Source of the DNA: Hydractinia symbiolongicarpus | Lineage: Eukaryota > Cnidaria > Hydrozoa > Anthoathecata > Hydractiniidae | NCBI RefSeq assembly: GCF_029227915.1 | Contig: NC_079889.1 | Location: 5,086,001 to 5,150,000 of the forward strand | Direction: 5' to 3' | Length of the DNA: 64,000 nucleotides | In this document: one piece after another, positions 38,301 through 52,930 of the stretch | Numbering within the stretch: the first letter of the stretch is position 1 | Layout of the letters: each line of letters begins with the position of its first letter | Program-made: the position numbers and the translations under genes | Notes under the pieces: generated by a model | What the model was told of the DNA's origin: nothing | The model's database searches: none | What the model saw: only the letters and a program-made list of their open reading frames with translations

Positions 38301-39139
38301 AACCTCTTGAAACGTTGTAGTGCATTGAGACTGGAACGTCTAGTCCAATGGTAACCTGCGCAGGCAGCTGAAACCGCGTGATTTACGTCTGCGGCCTTTA
38401 TTGGACTGCAAAAGGCCATAATACGGCCTTTATAGGATTGTGAACGTAGTTAAGAGTGTTCTAAGGCAACGGCGCTAATGAAAACGACTTGGGACGTTGT
38501 AGCGCATTGAGACTGGAACGACTAGTCCAATCGTAACCTGCGCAGGCAGCTGAAACCGCGTGATTTACGTCTGCGGCCTTTATTGGACTGCAAAAGGCCA
38601 TATTACGGCTTTTATAGGACTGTGCCCGTAGTTAAGAGTGTTGCAAGGCCACCGCGCCAAGGAAAACCTCTTGGAACGTCGCAGTGCATTGCGATTGGAA
38701 GGAATAGTACAATAGTAACCTGCCCAGGCAGAGGGAACCACGTGATTTACGTGTGAGGCCTTTATGGGACAGCAAAAGGCCATATTACAGCCTTTATAGG
38801 ACTGTGCACCTATTTAAGAGCGTTCTAAGGCGACGTCGCTAATGAAAATAACTTGGGACGTTGTAGCACATTGAGACTGGAAGAAATAGTCCAATGGTAA
38901 CCTTTGCAGACTGGTGAAACCACGTGATTTACGTGTGAAGCCTTTATTAGACTGCAAAAGGCCATATTACGGCCTTTATAGGACTGTGCACGTAGTTAAG
39001 AGTGTTGTAAGGCCATGGCGCTAAGGAAAACCTCTTGGAACGTTGAAGTGCATTAAGACTGGAAGAAATAGTACAATGGTAACCTGCGCAGGCAGATGGA
39101 ACCACGTGATCTACGTGTGAGGCCTTTATTAGACTGCAA

Positions 39140-40215
39140 AAGGCCATATTACAGCCTTTATAGGACTGTGCACGTAGTTAAGAGCGTTCTAAGGCCTCAG
39201 CGCTAAGGAGAATCACTTGGAACGTTGTAGTGCATTGAGACTGGAAGAAATAGTACAATAGTAACCTGCGCAGGCAGATGGAACCACGTGATTTACGTGT
39301 GAGGCCTTTATTAGACTGCAAAAGGCCATATTACAGCCTTTATAGGACTGTGCACGTAGTTAAGAGCGTTTTAAGGCGACGGCGCTAATGAAAATGACTT
39401 GGGACGTTGTAGCGCATTGAGACTGGAAGGAATAGTCCAATGGTAACCTTCGCAGGCAGGTGAAACCACGTGATTTACGTGTGAAGCCTTTATTAGACTG
39501 CAAAATGCCATATTACGGCCTTTATAGGTCTGTGCACGTAGTTAAGAGTGTTGTAAGGCCATGGCGCTAAGGAAAACCTCTTGGAACGTTGTAGTGCATT
39601 GAGACTGGAAGAAATATAACAATGGTAAACTGTGCAGGCAGATGGAACCACGTGATCTACGTGTGAGGCCTTTATTAGACTGCAAAATGCCATATTACGG
39701 CCTTTATAGCACTGTGCACGTAGTTAAGAGTGTTGTAAGGCCACGGCGCCAAGGAAAACCTTTTGGAACGTTGTTGTGCATTGAGACTGGAACGTCTAGT
39801 CCAATGGTAACCTGCGCAGGCAGCTGAAACCGCGTGATTTACGTCTGCGACCTTTATTGGACTGCAAAAGGCCATAATACGGCCTTTATAGGATTGTGAA
39901 CGTAGTTAAGACTGTTCTAAGGCAACGGCGCTAATGAAAACGACTTGGGACGTTGTAGCGCATTGAGACTGGAACTAGTCCAATGGTAACCTGCGCAGGC
40001 AGCTGAAACCGCGTGATTTACGTCTGCGGACTTTATTGGACTGCAAAAGGCCATATTACGGCTTTTATAGGACTGTGCCCGTAGTTAAGAGTGTTGCAAG
40101 GCCACCGCGCCAAGGAAAACCTCTTGGAACGTCGCAGTGCATTGCGAGTGGAAGGAATAGTACAATAGTAACCCGCGCAGACAGAGGGAACCACGTGATT
40201 TACGTGTGAGGCCTT
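39140..40215. repeat. ~1.1-kb segment repeated at 60215-61290
   Basis: Six monomers match 60215-61290 at an offset of 21075 bp (39493/60568, 39675/60750, 40033/61108). Both hold GAAATATAACAATGG, TTTATAGCACTGTGCACG, GTCTGCGACCTTTATTGG and the 3-bp deletion GGAACTAGTCC. The shared rare deletion makes common descent much more likely than chance similarity. Confidence 0.8.
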
Positions 40216-42604
40216 TATGAGACTGCAAAAGGCCATATTACAGCCTTTATAGGACTGTGCACGTAGTTAAGAGCGTTCTAAGGCGACGTCGCTAATGAAA
40301 ATAACTTGGGACGTTGTAGCGCATTGAGACTTGAAGGAATAGTCCAATGGTAACCTTCGCAGGCAGGTGAAACCACGTGATATACGTGTGAAGCTTTTAT
40401 TAGACTGCAAAACGCCATATTACGGCCTTTATAGGACTGTGCACGTAGTTAAGAGTGTTGTAAGGCCATGGCGCTAAGGAAAACCTCTTGGAACGTTGTA
40501 GTGCATTGAGACTGGAAGAAATAGTACAATGGTAAACTGCGCAGGCAGATGGAACCACGTGATTTACGTGTCAGGCCTTTATGAGACTGCAAAAGGCCAT
40601 ATTACAGCCTTTATAGGACTGTGCACGTAGTTAAAAGCGTTCTAAGGCGACGTCGCTAATGAAAATAACTTGGGACGTTGTAGCGCATTGAGACTTGAAG
40701 GAATAGTCCAATGGTAACCTTCGCAGGCAGGTGAAACCACGTGATTTACGTGCGAAGCCTTTATTAGACTGCAAAATGCCATATTACGGCCTTTATAGGA
40801 ATGTGCACGTAGTTAAGAGTGTTGTAAGGCCATGGCGCTAAGGAAAACCTCTTGGAACGTTGTAGTGCATTGAGACTTGAAGAAATAGTACAATGGTAAA
40901 CTGCGCAGGCAGGTAAAACCACGTGATTTACGTGTGAAACCTTTATTAGACTGCAAAATGCCATATTACGGCCTTTATAGGACTGTGCACGTAGTTAAGA
41001 GTGTTGTAAGGCCATGGCGCTAAGGAAAACCTCTTGGAACGTTGTAGTGCATTGAGACTGGAAGAAATAGCACAATGGTAAACTGCGCAGGCAGATGGAA
41101 CCACGTGATCTACGTGTGAGGCCTTTATTAGACTGCAAAATGCCATATTACGGCCTTTATAGGACTGTGCACGTAGTTAAGAGTGTTGTAAGGCCACGGC
41201 GCCAAGGAAAACCTCTTGGAACGTTGTAGTGCATTGAGACTGGAACGTCTAGTCCAATGGTAACCTGCGCAGGCAGCTGAAACCGCGTGATTTACGTCTG
41301 CGGCCTTTATTGGACTGCAAAAGGCCATAATACGGCCTTTATAGGATTGTGAACGTAGTTAAGAGTGTTCTAAGGCAACGGCGCTAATGAAAACGACTTG
41401 GGACGTTGTAGCGCATTGAGACTGGAACGACTAGTCCAATCGTAACCTGCGCAGGCAGCTGAAACCGCGTGATTTACGTCTGCGGCCTTTATTGGACTGC
41501 AAAAGGCCATATTACGGCTTTTATAGGACTGTGCACGTAGTTAAGAGTGTTGTAAGGCCATGGCGCTAAGGAAAACCTCTTGGAACGTTGTAGTGCATTG
41601 AGACTGGAAAAAATAGTACAATGGTAAACTGCGCAGGCAGATGGAACCACGTGATCTACGTGTGAGGCCTTTATGGGACTGCAAAAGGCCATATTACAGC
41701 CTTTATAGGACTGTGCACGTAGTTAAGAGCGTTCTAAGGCGACGTCGCTAATGAAAATAACTTGGGACGTTGTAGCACATTGAGACTGGAAGAAATAGTC
41801 CAATGGTAACCTTTGCAGACTGGTGAAACCACGTGATTTACGTGTGAAGCCTTTATTAGACTGCAAAAGGCCATATTACGGCCTTTATAGCACTGTGCAC
41901 GTAGTTAAGAGTGTTGTAAGGCCATGGCGCTAAGGAAAACCTCTTGGAACGTTGAAGTGCATTAGGACTGGAAGAAATAGTACAATGGTAACCTGCGCAG
42001 GCAGATGGAACCACGTGATCTACGTGTGAGGCCTTTATTAGACTGCAAAAGGCCATATTACAGCCTTTATAGGACTGTGCACGTAGTTAAGAGTGTTCTA
42101 AGGCCTCAGCGCTAAGGAGAACCACTCGGAACGTTGTAGTGCATTGAGACTGGAAGAAATAGTACAATAGTAACCTGCGCAGGCAGATGGAACCACGTGA
42201 TTTACGTGTGAGGCCTTTATTAGACTGCAAAAGGCCATATTACAGCCTTTATAGGACTGTGCACGTAGTTAAGAGCGTTTTAAGGCGACGGCGCTAATGA
42301 AAATGACTTGGGACGTTGTAGCGCATTGAGACTGGAAGGAATAGTCCAATGGTAACCTTCGCAGGCAGGTGAAACCACGTGATTTACGTGTGAAGCCTTT
42401 ATTAGACTGGAAAATGCCATATTACGGCCTTTATAGGACTGTGCACGTAGTTAAGAGCGTTCTAAGGCGACGTCGCTAATGAAAATGACTTGGGACGTTG
42501 TAGTGCATTGAGACTGGAAGAAATAGTACAATGGTAAACTGCCCAGGCAGATGGAACCACGTGATCTACGTGTGAGGCCTTTATTAGACTGCAAAAGGCC
42601 ATAT

Positions 42605-44800
42605 TACAGCCTTTATAGGACTGTGCACGTAGTTAAGAGCGTTCTAAGGCGATGGCGCTAATAAAAATGACTTTGGACGTTGTAGCGCATTGAGACTGGA
42701 ACGTCTAGTCCAATGGTAACCTGCGCAGGCAGCTGAAACCGCGTGATTTACGTCTGCAGCCTTTATTGGACTGCAAAAGGCCATATTACGGCCTTTATAG
42801 GACTGTGTACGTAGTTAAGAGTGTTTTAAGGCCAAGGCGCCAAGGAAAACCTCTTGGAACGTTGTAGTGCATTGAGACTGGAAGGAATAGTCCAATGGTA
42901 ACATTCGCAGGCAGATGGAACCACGTGATTTACGTGTGAGGCCTTTATTAGACTGCAAAATGCCATATTACGGCCTTTATAGAACTGTGCACGTAGTTAA
43001 GAGTGTTGTAAGGCCACGGCGCCAAGGAAAACCTCTTGGAACGTTGTAGTGCATTGAGACTGGAAGGAATAGTCCAATGGTAACATTCGCAGGCAGATGG
43101 AACCACGTGATTTACGTGTGAGGCCTTTATTAGACTGCAAAAGGCCATATTACAGCCTTTATAGGACTGTGCACGTAGTTAAGAGCGTTCTAAGGCGACT
43201 GCGCTAATGAAAATGACTTGGGACGTTGTAGCGCATTGAGACTGGAAGGAATAGTCCAATGGTAAACTTCGCAGGCAGGTGAAACCACGTGATTTACGTG
43301 TGAGGCCTTTATTAGACTGCAAAAGGCCATATTACAGCCTTTATAGGAATGTGCACGTAGTTAAGAGCGTTCTAAGGCAACGGCGCTAATGAAAATGACT
43401 TGGGACGTTGTAGTGCATTGAGACTGGAAGAAATAGTACAATGGTAAACTGCGCAGGCAGATGGAACCACGTGATCTACGTGTGAGGCCTTTATTAGACT
43501 GCAAAAGGCCATATTACAGCCTTTATAGGACTGTGCACGTAGTTAAGAGCGTTCTAAGGCGATGGCGCTAATGAAAATGACTTTGGACGTTGTAGCGCAT
43601 TGAGACTGGAACGTCTAGTCCAATGGTAACCTGCGCAGGCAGCTGAAACCGCGTGATTTACGTCTGCAGCCTTTATTGGACTGCAAAAGGCCATATTACG
43701 GCCTTTATAGGACTGTGCACGTAGTTAAGAGTGTTGTAAGGCCAAGGCGCCAAGGAAAACCTCTTGGAACGTTGTAGTGCATTGAGATTTGAAGGAATAG
43801 TCCAATGGTAACCTTTGCAGGCAGATGGAACCACGTGATTTACGTGTGAGGCCTTTATGAGACTGCAAAAGGCCATATTACAGCCTTTATAGGACTGTGC
43901 ACGTAGTTAATAGCGTTCTAAGGCGACGTCGCTAATGAAAATAACTTGGGACGTTGTAGCACATTGAGACTGGAAGAAATAGTCCAATGGTAACCTTTGC
44001 AGACTGGTGAAACCACGTGATTTACGTGTGAAGCCTTTATTAGACTGCAAAAGGCCATATTACGGCCTTTATAGGACTGTGCACGTAGTTAAGAGTGTTG
44101 TAAGGCCATGGCGCTAAGGAAAACCTCTTGGAACGTTGAAGTGCATTAAGACTGGAAGAAATAGTACAATGGTAACCTGCGCAGGCAGATGGAACCACGT
44201 GATCTACGTGTGAGGCCTTTATTAGACTGCAAAAGGCCATATTACAGCCTTTAATGGACTGTGCATGTAGTTAAGAGTGTTCTAAGGCCTCAGCGCTAAG
44301 GAGAACCACTCGGAACGTTGTAGTGCATTGAGACTGGAAGAAATAGTACAATAGTAACCTGCGCAGGCAGATGGAACCACGTGATTTACGTGTGAGGCCT
44401 TTATTAGACTGCAAAATGCCATATTACGGCCTTTATAGAACTGTGCACGTAGTTAAATGTGTTGTAAGGCCACGGCGCCAAGGAAAACCTCTTGGAACGA
44501 TGTAGTGCATTGAGACTGGAAGGAATAGTCCAATGGTAACATTCGCAGGCAGATGGAACCACGTGATTTACGTGTGAGGCCTTTATTAGACTGCAAAAGG
44601 CCATATTACAGCCTTTATAGGACTGTGCACGTAGTTAAGAGCGTTCTAAGGCGACTGCGCTAATGAAAATGACTTGGGACGTTGTAGCGCATTGAGACTG
44701 GAAGGAATAGTCCAATGGTAAACTTCGCAGGCAGGTGAAACCACGTGATTTACGTGTGAGGCCTTTATTAGACTGCAAAAGGCCATATTACAGCCTTTAT
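42605..44800. repeat. ~2.2-kb block, copy 1 (offset 28 monomers)
   Basis: Twelve monomers matching ~47700-49895 at an offset of 5096 bp, exactly 28 monomers. Shared rare variants include TAATAAAAATGACTTTGG, GTGTACGTAGTTAAGAGTG, AGGCGACTGCGC, GTAGTTAATAGCG and GGAACGATGTAG. The match ends near 44804, where one copy has AGGACTG and the other AGGAATG. Confidence 0.85.
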
Positions 44801-46380
44801 AGGACTGTGCACGTAGTTAAGAGCGTTCTAAGGCGACGTCGCTAATGAAAATAACTTGGGACGTTGTAGCACATTGAGACTGGAAGAAATAGTCCAATGG
44901 TAACCTTTGCAGACTGGTGAAACCACGTGATTTACGTGTGAAGCCTTTATTAGACTGCAAAAGGCCATATTACGGCCTTTATAGGACTGTGCACGTAGTT
45001 AAGAGTGTTGTAAGGCCATGGCGCTAAGGAAAACCTCTTGGAACGTTGAAGTGCATTAGGACTGGAAGAAATAGTACAATGGTAACCTGCGCAGGCAGAT
45101 GGAACCACGTGATCTACGTGTGAGGCCTTTATTAGACTGCAAAAGGCCATATTACAGCCTTTATAGGACTGTGCACGTAGTTAAGAGTGTTCTAAGGCCT
45201 CAGCGCTAAGGAGAACCACTCGGAACGTTGTAGTGCATTGAGACTGGAAGAAATAGTACAATAGTAACCTGCGCAGGCAGATGGAACCACGTGATTTACG
45301 TGTGAGGCCTTTATTAGACTGCAAAAGGCCATATTACAGCCTTTATAGGACTGTGCACGTAGTTAAGAGCGTTTTAAGGCGACGGCGCTAATGAAAATGA
45401 CTTGGGACGTTGTAGCGCATTGAGACTGGAAGGAATAGTCCAATGGTAACCTTCGCAGGCAGGTGAAACCACGTGATTTACGTGTGAAGCCTTTATTAGA
45501 CTGGAAAATGCCATATTACGGCCTTTATAGGACTGTGCACGTAGTTAAGAGCGTTCTAAGGCGATGGCGCTAATAAAAATGACTTTGGACGTTGTAGCGC
45601 ATTGAGACTGGAACGTCTAGTCCAATGGTAACCTGCGCAGGCAGCTGAAACCGCGTGATTTACGTCTGCAGCCTTTATTGGACTGCAAAAGGCCATATTA
45701 CGGCCTTTATAGGACTGTGTACGTAGTTAAGAGTGTTTTAAGGCCAAGGCGCCAAGGAAAACCTCTTGGAACGTTGTAGTGCATTGAGACTGGAAGGAAT
45801 AGTCCAATGGTAACATTCGCAGGCAGATGGAACCACGTGATTTACGTGTGAGGCCTTTATTAGACTGCAAAAGGCCATATTACAGCCTTTATAGGACTGT
45901 GCACGTAGTTAAGAGCGTTCTAAGGCGACTGCGCTAATGAAAATGACTTGGGACGTTGTAGCGCATTGAGACTGGAAGGAATAGTCCAATGGTAACCTTC
46001 GCAGGCAGGTGAAACCACGTGATTTACGTGTGAAGCCTTTATTAGACTGGAAAATGCCATATTACGGCCTTTATAGGACTGTGCACGTAGTTAAGAGCGT
46101 TCTAAGGCGATGGCGCTAATAAAAATGACTTTGGACGTTGTAGCGCATTGAGACTGGAACGTCTAGTCCAATGGTAACCTGCGCAGGCAGCTGAAACCGC
46201 GTGATTTACGTCTGCAGCCTTTATTGGACTGCAAAAGGCCATATTACGGCCTTTATAGGACTGTGTACGTAGTTAAGAGTGTTTTAAGGCCAAGGCGCCA
46301 AGGAAAACCTCTTGGAACGTTGTAGTGCATTGAGACTGGAAGGAATAGTCCAATGGTAACATTCGCAGGCAGATGGAACC
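44780..46380. repeat. Rearranged copy of 41690-43300
   Basis: 44809 onward matches 41715 onward at an offset of 17 monomers (3094 bp). It drops one monomer at ~45564 (offset 16 monomers) and another near 45872 (offset 15). A 3-monomer step (546 bp) then repeats: TTAGACTGGAAAATGCC occurs near 45496, 46042 and 47680. The region is a patchwork of overlapping duplications. Confidence 0.75.
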
Positions 46381-47699
46381 ACGTGATTTACGTGTGAGGC
46401 CTTTATTAGACTGCAAAATGCCATATTACGGCCTTTATAGAACTGTGCACGTAGTTAAGAGTGTTGTAAGGCCACGGCGCCAAGGAAAACCTCTTGGAAC
46501 GTTGTAGTGCATTGAGACTGGAAGGAATAGTCCAATGGTAACATTCGCAGGCAGATGGAACCACGTGATTTACGTGTGAGGCCTTTATTAGACTGCAAAA
46601 GGCCATATTACAGCCTTTATAGGACTGTGCACGTAGTTAAGAGCGTTCTAAGGCGACTGCGCTAATGAAAATGACTTGGGACGTTGTAGCGCATTGAGAC
46701 TGGAAGGAATAGTCCAATGGTAAACTTCGCAGGCAGGTGAAACCACGTGATTTACGTGTGAGGCCTTTATTAGACTGCAAAAGGCCATATTACAGCCTTT
46801 ATAGGAATGTGCACGTAGTTAAGAGCGTTCTAAGGCAACGGCGCTAATGAAAATGACTTGGGACGTTGTAGTGCATTGAGACTGGAAGAAATAGTACAAT
46901 GGTAAACTGCGCAGGCAGATGGAACCACGTGATCTACGTGTGAGGCCTTTATTAGACTGCAAAAGGCCATATTACAGCCTTTATAGGACTGTGCACGTAG
47001 TTAAGAGCGTTCTAAGGCGATGGCGCTAATGAAAATGACTTTGGACGTTGTAGCGCATTGAGACTGGAACGTCTAGTCCAATGGTAACCTGCGCAGGCAG
47101 CTGAAACCGCGTGATTTACGTCTGCAGCCTTTATTGGACTGCAAAAGGCCATATTACGGCCTTTATAGGACTGTGTACGTAGTTAAGAGTGTTTTAAGGC
47201 CAAGGCGCCAAGGAAAACCTCTTGGAACGTTGTAGTGCATTGATACTGGAAGGAATAGTCCAATGGTAACATTCGCAGGCAGATGGAACCACGTGATTTA
47301 CGTGTGAGGCCTTTATTAGACTGCAAAATGCCATATTACGGCCTTTATAGAACTGTGCACGTAGTTAAGAGTGTTGTAAGGCCACGGCGCCAAGGAAAAC
47401 CTCTTGGAACGTTGTAGTGCATTGAGACTGGAAGGAATAGTCCAATGGTAACATTCGCAGGCAGATGGAACCACGTGATTTACGTGTGAGGCCTTTATTA
47501 GACTGCAAAAGGCCATATTACAGCCTTTATAGGACTGTGCACGTAGTTAAGAGCGTTCTAAGGCGACTGCGCTAATGAAAATGACTTGGGACGTTGTAGC
47601 GCATTGAGACTGGAAGGAATAGTCCAATGGTAACCTTCGCAGGCAGGTGAAACCACGTGATTTACGTGTGAAGCCTTTATTAGACTGGAAAATGCCATA

Positions 47700-49895
47700 T
47701 TACGGCCTTTATAGGACTGTGCACGTAGTTAAGAGCGTTCTAAGGCGATGGCGCTAATAAAAATGACTTTGGACGTTGTAGCGCATTGAGACTGGAACGT
47801 CTAGTCCAATGGTAACCTGCGCAGGCAGCTGAAACCGCGTGATTTACGTCTGCAGCCTTTATTGGACTGCAAAAGGCCATATTACGGCCTTTATAGGACT
47901 GTGTACGTAGTTAAGAGTGTTTTAAGGCCAAGGCGCCAAGGAAAACCTCTTGGAACGTTGTAGTGCATTGAGACTGGAAGGAATAGTCCAATGGTAACAT
48001 TCGCAGGCAGATGGAACCACGTGATTTACGTGTGAGGCCTTTATTAGACTGCAAAATGCCATATTACGGCCTTTATAGAACTGTGCACGTAGTTAAGAGT
48101 GTTGTAAGGCCACGGCGCCAAGGAAAACCTCTTGGAACGTTGTAGTGCATTGAGACTGGAAGGAATAGTCCAATGGTAACATTCGCAGGCAGATGGAACC
48201 ACGTGATTTACGTGTGAGGCCTTTATTAGACTGCAAAAGGCCATATTACAGCCTTTATAGGACTGTGCACGTAGTTAAGAGCGTTCTAAGGCGACTGCGC
48301 TAATGAAAATGACTTGGGACGTTGTAGCGCATTGAGACTGGAAGGAATAGTCCAATGGTAAACTTCGCAGGCAGGTGAAACCACGTGATTTACGTGTGAG
48401 GCCTTTATTAGACTGCAAAAGGCCATATTACAGCCTTTATAGGAATGTGCACGTAGTTAAGAGCGTTCTAAGGCAACGGCGCTAATGAAAATGACTTGGG
48501 ACGTTGTAGTGCATTGAGACTGGAAGAAATAGTACAATGGTAAACTGCGCAGGCAGATGGAACCACGTGATCTACGTGTGAGGCCTTTATTAGACTGCAA
48601 AAGGCCATATTACAGCCTTTATAGGACTGTGCACGTAGTTAAGAGCGTTCTAAGGCGATGGCGCTAATGAAAATGACTTTGGACGTTGTAGCGCATTGAG
48701 ACTGGAACGTCTAGTCCAATGGTAACCTGCGCAGGCAGCTGAAACCGCGTGATTTACGTCTGCAGCCTTTATTGGACTGCAAAAGGCCATATTACGGCCT
48801 TTATAGGACTGTGCACGTAGTTAAGAGTGTTGTAAGGCCAAGGCGCCAAGGAAAACCTCTTGGAACGTTGTAGTGCATTGAGATTTGAAGGAATAGTCCA
48901 ATGGTAACCTTTGCAGGCAGATGGAACCACGTGATTTACGTGTGAGGCCTTTATGAGACTGCAAAAGGCCATATTACAGCCTTTATAGGACTGTGCACGT
49001 AGTTAATAGCGTTCTAAGGCGACGTCGCTAATGAAAATAACTTGGGACGTTGTAGCACATTGAGACTGGAAGAAATAGTCCAATGGTAACCTTTGCAGAC
49101 TGGTGAAACCACGTGATTTACGTGTGAAGCCTTTATTAGACTGCAAAAGGCCATATTACGGCCTTTATAGGACTGTGCACGTAGTTAAGAGTGTTGTAAG
49201 GCCATGGCGCTAAGGAAAACCTCTTGGAACGTTGAAGTGCATTAAGACTGGAAGAAATAGTACAATGGTAACCTGCGCAGGCAGATGGAACCACGTGATC
49301 TACGTGTGAGGCCTTTATTAGACTGCAAAAGGCCATATTACAGCCTTTAATGGACTGTGCATGTAGTTAAGAGTGTTCTAAGGCCTCAGCGCTAAGGAGA
49401 ACCACTCGGAACGTTGTAGTGCATTGAGACTGGAAGAAATAGTACAATAGTAACCTGCGCAGGCAGATGGAACCACGTGATTTACGTGTGAGGCCTTTAT
49501 TAGACTGCAAAATGCCATATTACGGCCTTTATAGAACTGTGCACGTAGTTAAATGTGTTGTAAGGCCACGGCGCCAAGGAAAACCTCTTGGAACGATGTA
49601 GTGCATTGAGACTGGAAGGAATAGTCCAATGGTAACATTCGCAGGCAGATGGAACCACGTGATTTACGTGTGAGGCCTTTATTAGACTGCAAAAGGCCAT
49701 ATTACAGCCTTTATAGGACTGTGCACGTAGTTAAGAGCGTTCTAAGGCGACTGCGCTAATGAAAATGACTTGGGACGTTGTAGCGCATTGAGACTGGAAG
49801 GAATAGTCCAATGGTAAACTTCGCAGGCAGGTGAAACCACGTGATTTACGTGTGAGGCCTTTATTAGACTGCAAAAGGCCATATTACAGCCTTTA
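47700..49895. repeat. ~2.2-kb block, copy 2 (offset 28 monomers)
   Basis: Counterpart of 42605-44800. Pairs such as 43673/48769, 44040/49136 and 44404/49500 keep the 5096-bp offset, and the encoded monomer variants are the same. Confidence 0.85.
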
Positions 49896-52800
49896 TAGGA
49901 ATGTGCACGTAGTTAAGAGCGTTCTAAGGCGACGGCGCTAATGAAAATGACTTGGGACGTTGTAGTGCATTGAGATTGGAAGAAATAGTACAATGGTAAA
50001 CTGCGCAGGCAGATGGAACCACGTGATCTACGTGTGAGGCCTTTATTAGACTGCAAAAGGCCATATTACAGCCTTTATAGGACTGTGCACGTAGTTAAGA
50101 GCGTTCTAAGGCGATGGCGCTAATGAAAATGACTTTGGACGTTGTAGCGCATTGAGACTGGAACGTCTAGTCCAATGGTAACCTGCACAGGCAGCTGAAA
50201 CCGCGTGATTTACGTCTGCAGCCTTTATTGGACTGCAAAAGGCCATATTACGGCCTTTATAGGACTGTGCACGTAGTTAAGAGTGTTGTAAGGCCAAGGC
50301 GCCAAGGAAAACCTCTTGGAACGTTGTAGTGCATTGAGATTTGAAGGAATAGTCCAATGGTAACCTTTGCAGGCAGATGGAACCACGTGATTTACGTGTG
50401 AGGCCTTTATGAGACTGCAAAAGGCCTAATTACAGCCTTTATAGGACTGTGCACGTAGTTAAGAGCGTTCTAAGGCGACGTCGCTAATGAAAATAACTTG
50501 GGACGTTGTAGCACATTGAGACTGGAAGAAATAGTCCAATGGTAACCTTTGCAGACTGGTGAAACCACGTGATTTACGTGTGAAGCCTTTATTAGACTGC
50601 AAAAGGCCATATTACGGCCTTTATAGGACTGTGCACGTAGTTAAGAGTGTTGTAAGGCCATGGCGCTAAGGAAAACCTCTTGGAACGTTGAAGTGCATTA
50701 AGACTGGAAGAAATAGTACAATGGTAAACTGCGCAGGCAGATGAAACCACGTGATCTACGTTTGAGGCCTTTATTAGACTGCAAAATGCCATATTACAGC
50801 CTTTATAGGACTGTGCGCGTAGTTAAGAGTGTTGTAAGGCCACGGCGCCAAGGAAAACCTCTTGGAACGTTGTAGTGCATTGAGACTGGAAGGAATAGTC
50901 CAATGGTAACATTCGCAGGCAGATGGAACCACGTGATTTACGTGTGAGGCCTTTATTAGACTGCAAAATGCCATATTACGTCCTTTATAGGACTGTGCAC
51001 GTAGTTAAGAGCGTTCTAAGGCGACGGCGCTAATGAAAATGACTTGGGACGTTGTAGCGCATTGAGACTGGAAGGAATAGTCCAATGGTAAACTTCGCAG
51101 GCAGGTGAAACCACGTGATTTACGTGTGAAGCCTTTATTAGACTGGAAAATGCCATATTACGGCCTTTATAGGACTGTGCACGTAGTTAAGAGTGTTGTA
51201 AGGCCATGGCGCTAAGGAAAACCTCTTGGAACGTTGTGGTGCATTAGGACTGGAAGAAATAGTACAATGGTAAACTGCGCAGGCAGATGGAACCACGTGA
51301 TTTACGTGTGAGGCCTTTATTAGACTGCAAAAGACCATATTACAGCCTTTATAGGACTGTGCACGTAGTTAAGAGCGTTCTAAGGCGACGGCACTAATGA
51401 AAATGACTTGGGACGTTGTAGCGCATTGAGACTGGAAGGAATGGTCCAATGGTAAACTTCGTAGGCAGGTGAAACCACGTGATTTACGTGTGAGGCCTTT
51501 ATTAGACTGCAAAATGCCATATTACGGCCTTTATAGGACTGTGCACGTAGTTAAGAGTGTTGTAAGGCCACGGCGCCAAGGAAAACCTCTTGGAACGTTG
51601 TAGTGCATTGAGACTGGAAGGAATAGTCCAATGGTAACATTCGCAGGCAGATGGAACCACGTGATTTACGTGTGAGGCCTTTATTAGACTGCAAAATGCC
51701 ATATTACGTCCTTTATAGGACTGTGCACGTAGTTAAGAGCGTTCTAAGGCGACGGCGCTAATGAAAATGACTTGGGACGTTGTAGCGCATTGAGACTGGA
51801 AGGAATAGTCCAATGGTAAACTTCGCAGGCAGGTGAAACCACGTGATTTACGTGTGAAGCCTTTATTAGACTGGAAAATGCCATATTACGGCCTTTATAG
51901 GACTGTGCACGTAGTTAAGAGTGTTGTAAGGCCATGGCGCTAAGGAAAACCTCTTGGAACGTTGTGGTGCATTAGGACTGGAAGAAATAGTACAATGGTA
52001 AACTGCGCAGGCAGATGGAACCACGTGATTTACGTGTGAGGCCTTTATTAGACTGCAAAAGACCATATTACAGCCTTTATAGGACTGTGCACGTAGTTAA
52101 GAGCGTTCTAAGGCGACGGCACTAATGAAAATGACTTGGGACGTTGTAGCGCATTGAGACTGGAAGGAATGGTCCAATGGTAAACTTCGTAGGCAGGTGA
52201 AACCACGTGATTTACGTGTGAGGCCTTTATTAGACTGCAAAATGCCATATTACGGCCTTTATAGGACTGTGCACGTAGTTAAGAGTGTTGTAAGGCCACG
52301 GCGCCAAGGAAAATCTCTTGGAACGTTGTAGTGCATTGAGACTGGAAGGAATAGTCCAATGGTAACCTTTGCAGGCAGGTGAAACCACGTGATTTACGTG
52401 TGAAGCCTTTATTAGACTGGAAAATGCCATATTACGGCCTTTATAGGACTGTGCACGTAGTTAAGAGTGTTGTAAGGCCATGGCGCTAAGGAAAACCTCT
52501 TGGAACGTTGTGGTGCATTAGGACTGGAAGAAATAGTACAATGGTAAACTGCGCAGGCAGATGAAACCACGTGATCTACGTGTGAGGCCTTTATTAGACT
52601 GCAAAATGCCATATTACGGCCTTTATAGGACTGTGCACGTAGTTAAGAGTGTTGTAAGGCCACGGCGCCAAGGAAAACCTCTTGGAACGTTGTAGTGCAT
52701 TGAGACTGGAAGGAATAGTCCAATGGTAACATTCGCAGGCAGATGGAACCACGTGATTTACGTGTGAGACCTTTATTAGACTGCAAAAGGCCATATTACA

Positions 52801-52930
52801 GCCTTTATAGGACTGTGCACGTAGTTAAGAGCGTTCTAAGGCGACGGCACTAATGAAAATGACTTGGGACGTTGTAGCGCATTGAGACTGGAAGGAATGG
52901 TCCAATGGTAAACTTCGTAGGCAGGTGAAA
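49655..52930. repeat. 3276-bp higher-order unit, copy 1 (18 monomers)
   Basis: Pairs with the next 3276 bp at constant offset; for example 50592/53868, 51138/54414, 52230/55506 and 52594/55870. Inside it, 50774-51500 and 51502-52230 are themselves offset by 728 bp (4 monomers), sharing TTACGTCCTTTATAGG, GTGGTGCATTAGGACTGG, AAAGACCATATTACAG, GACGGCACTAATG and CTTCGTAGGCAGG. Confidence 0.9.

Noticed and set aside
39642-39827. Plus-strand open frames of 61 and 68 codons (also 62531-62737)
   Set aside because: Chance openings of monomer sequence in class 1/class 4 contexts, with no support beyond length.
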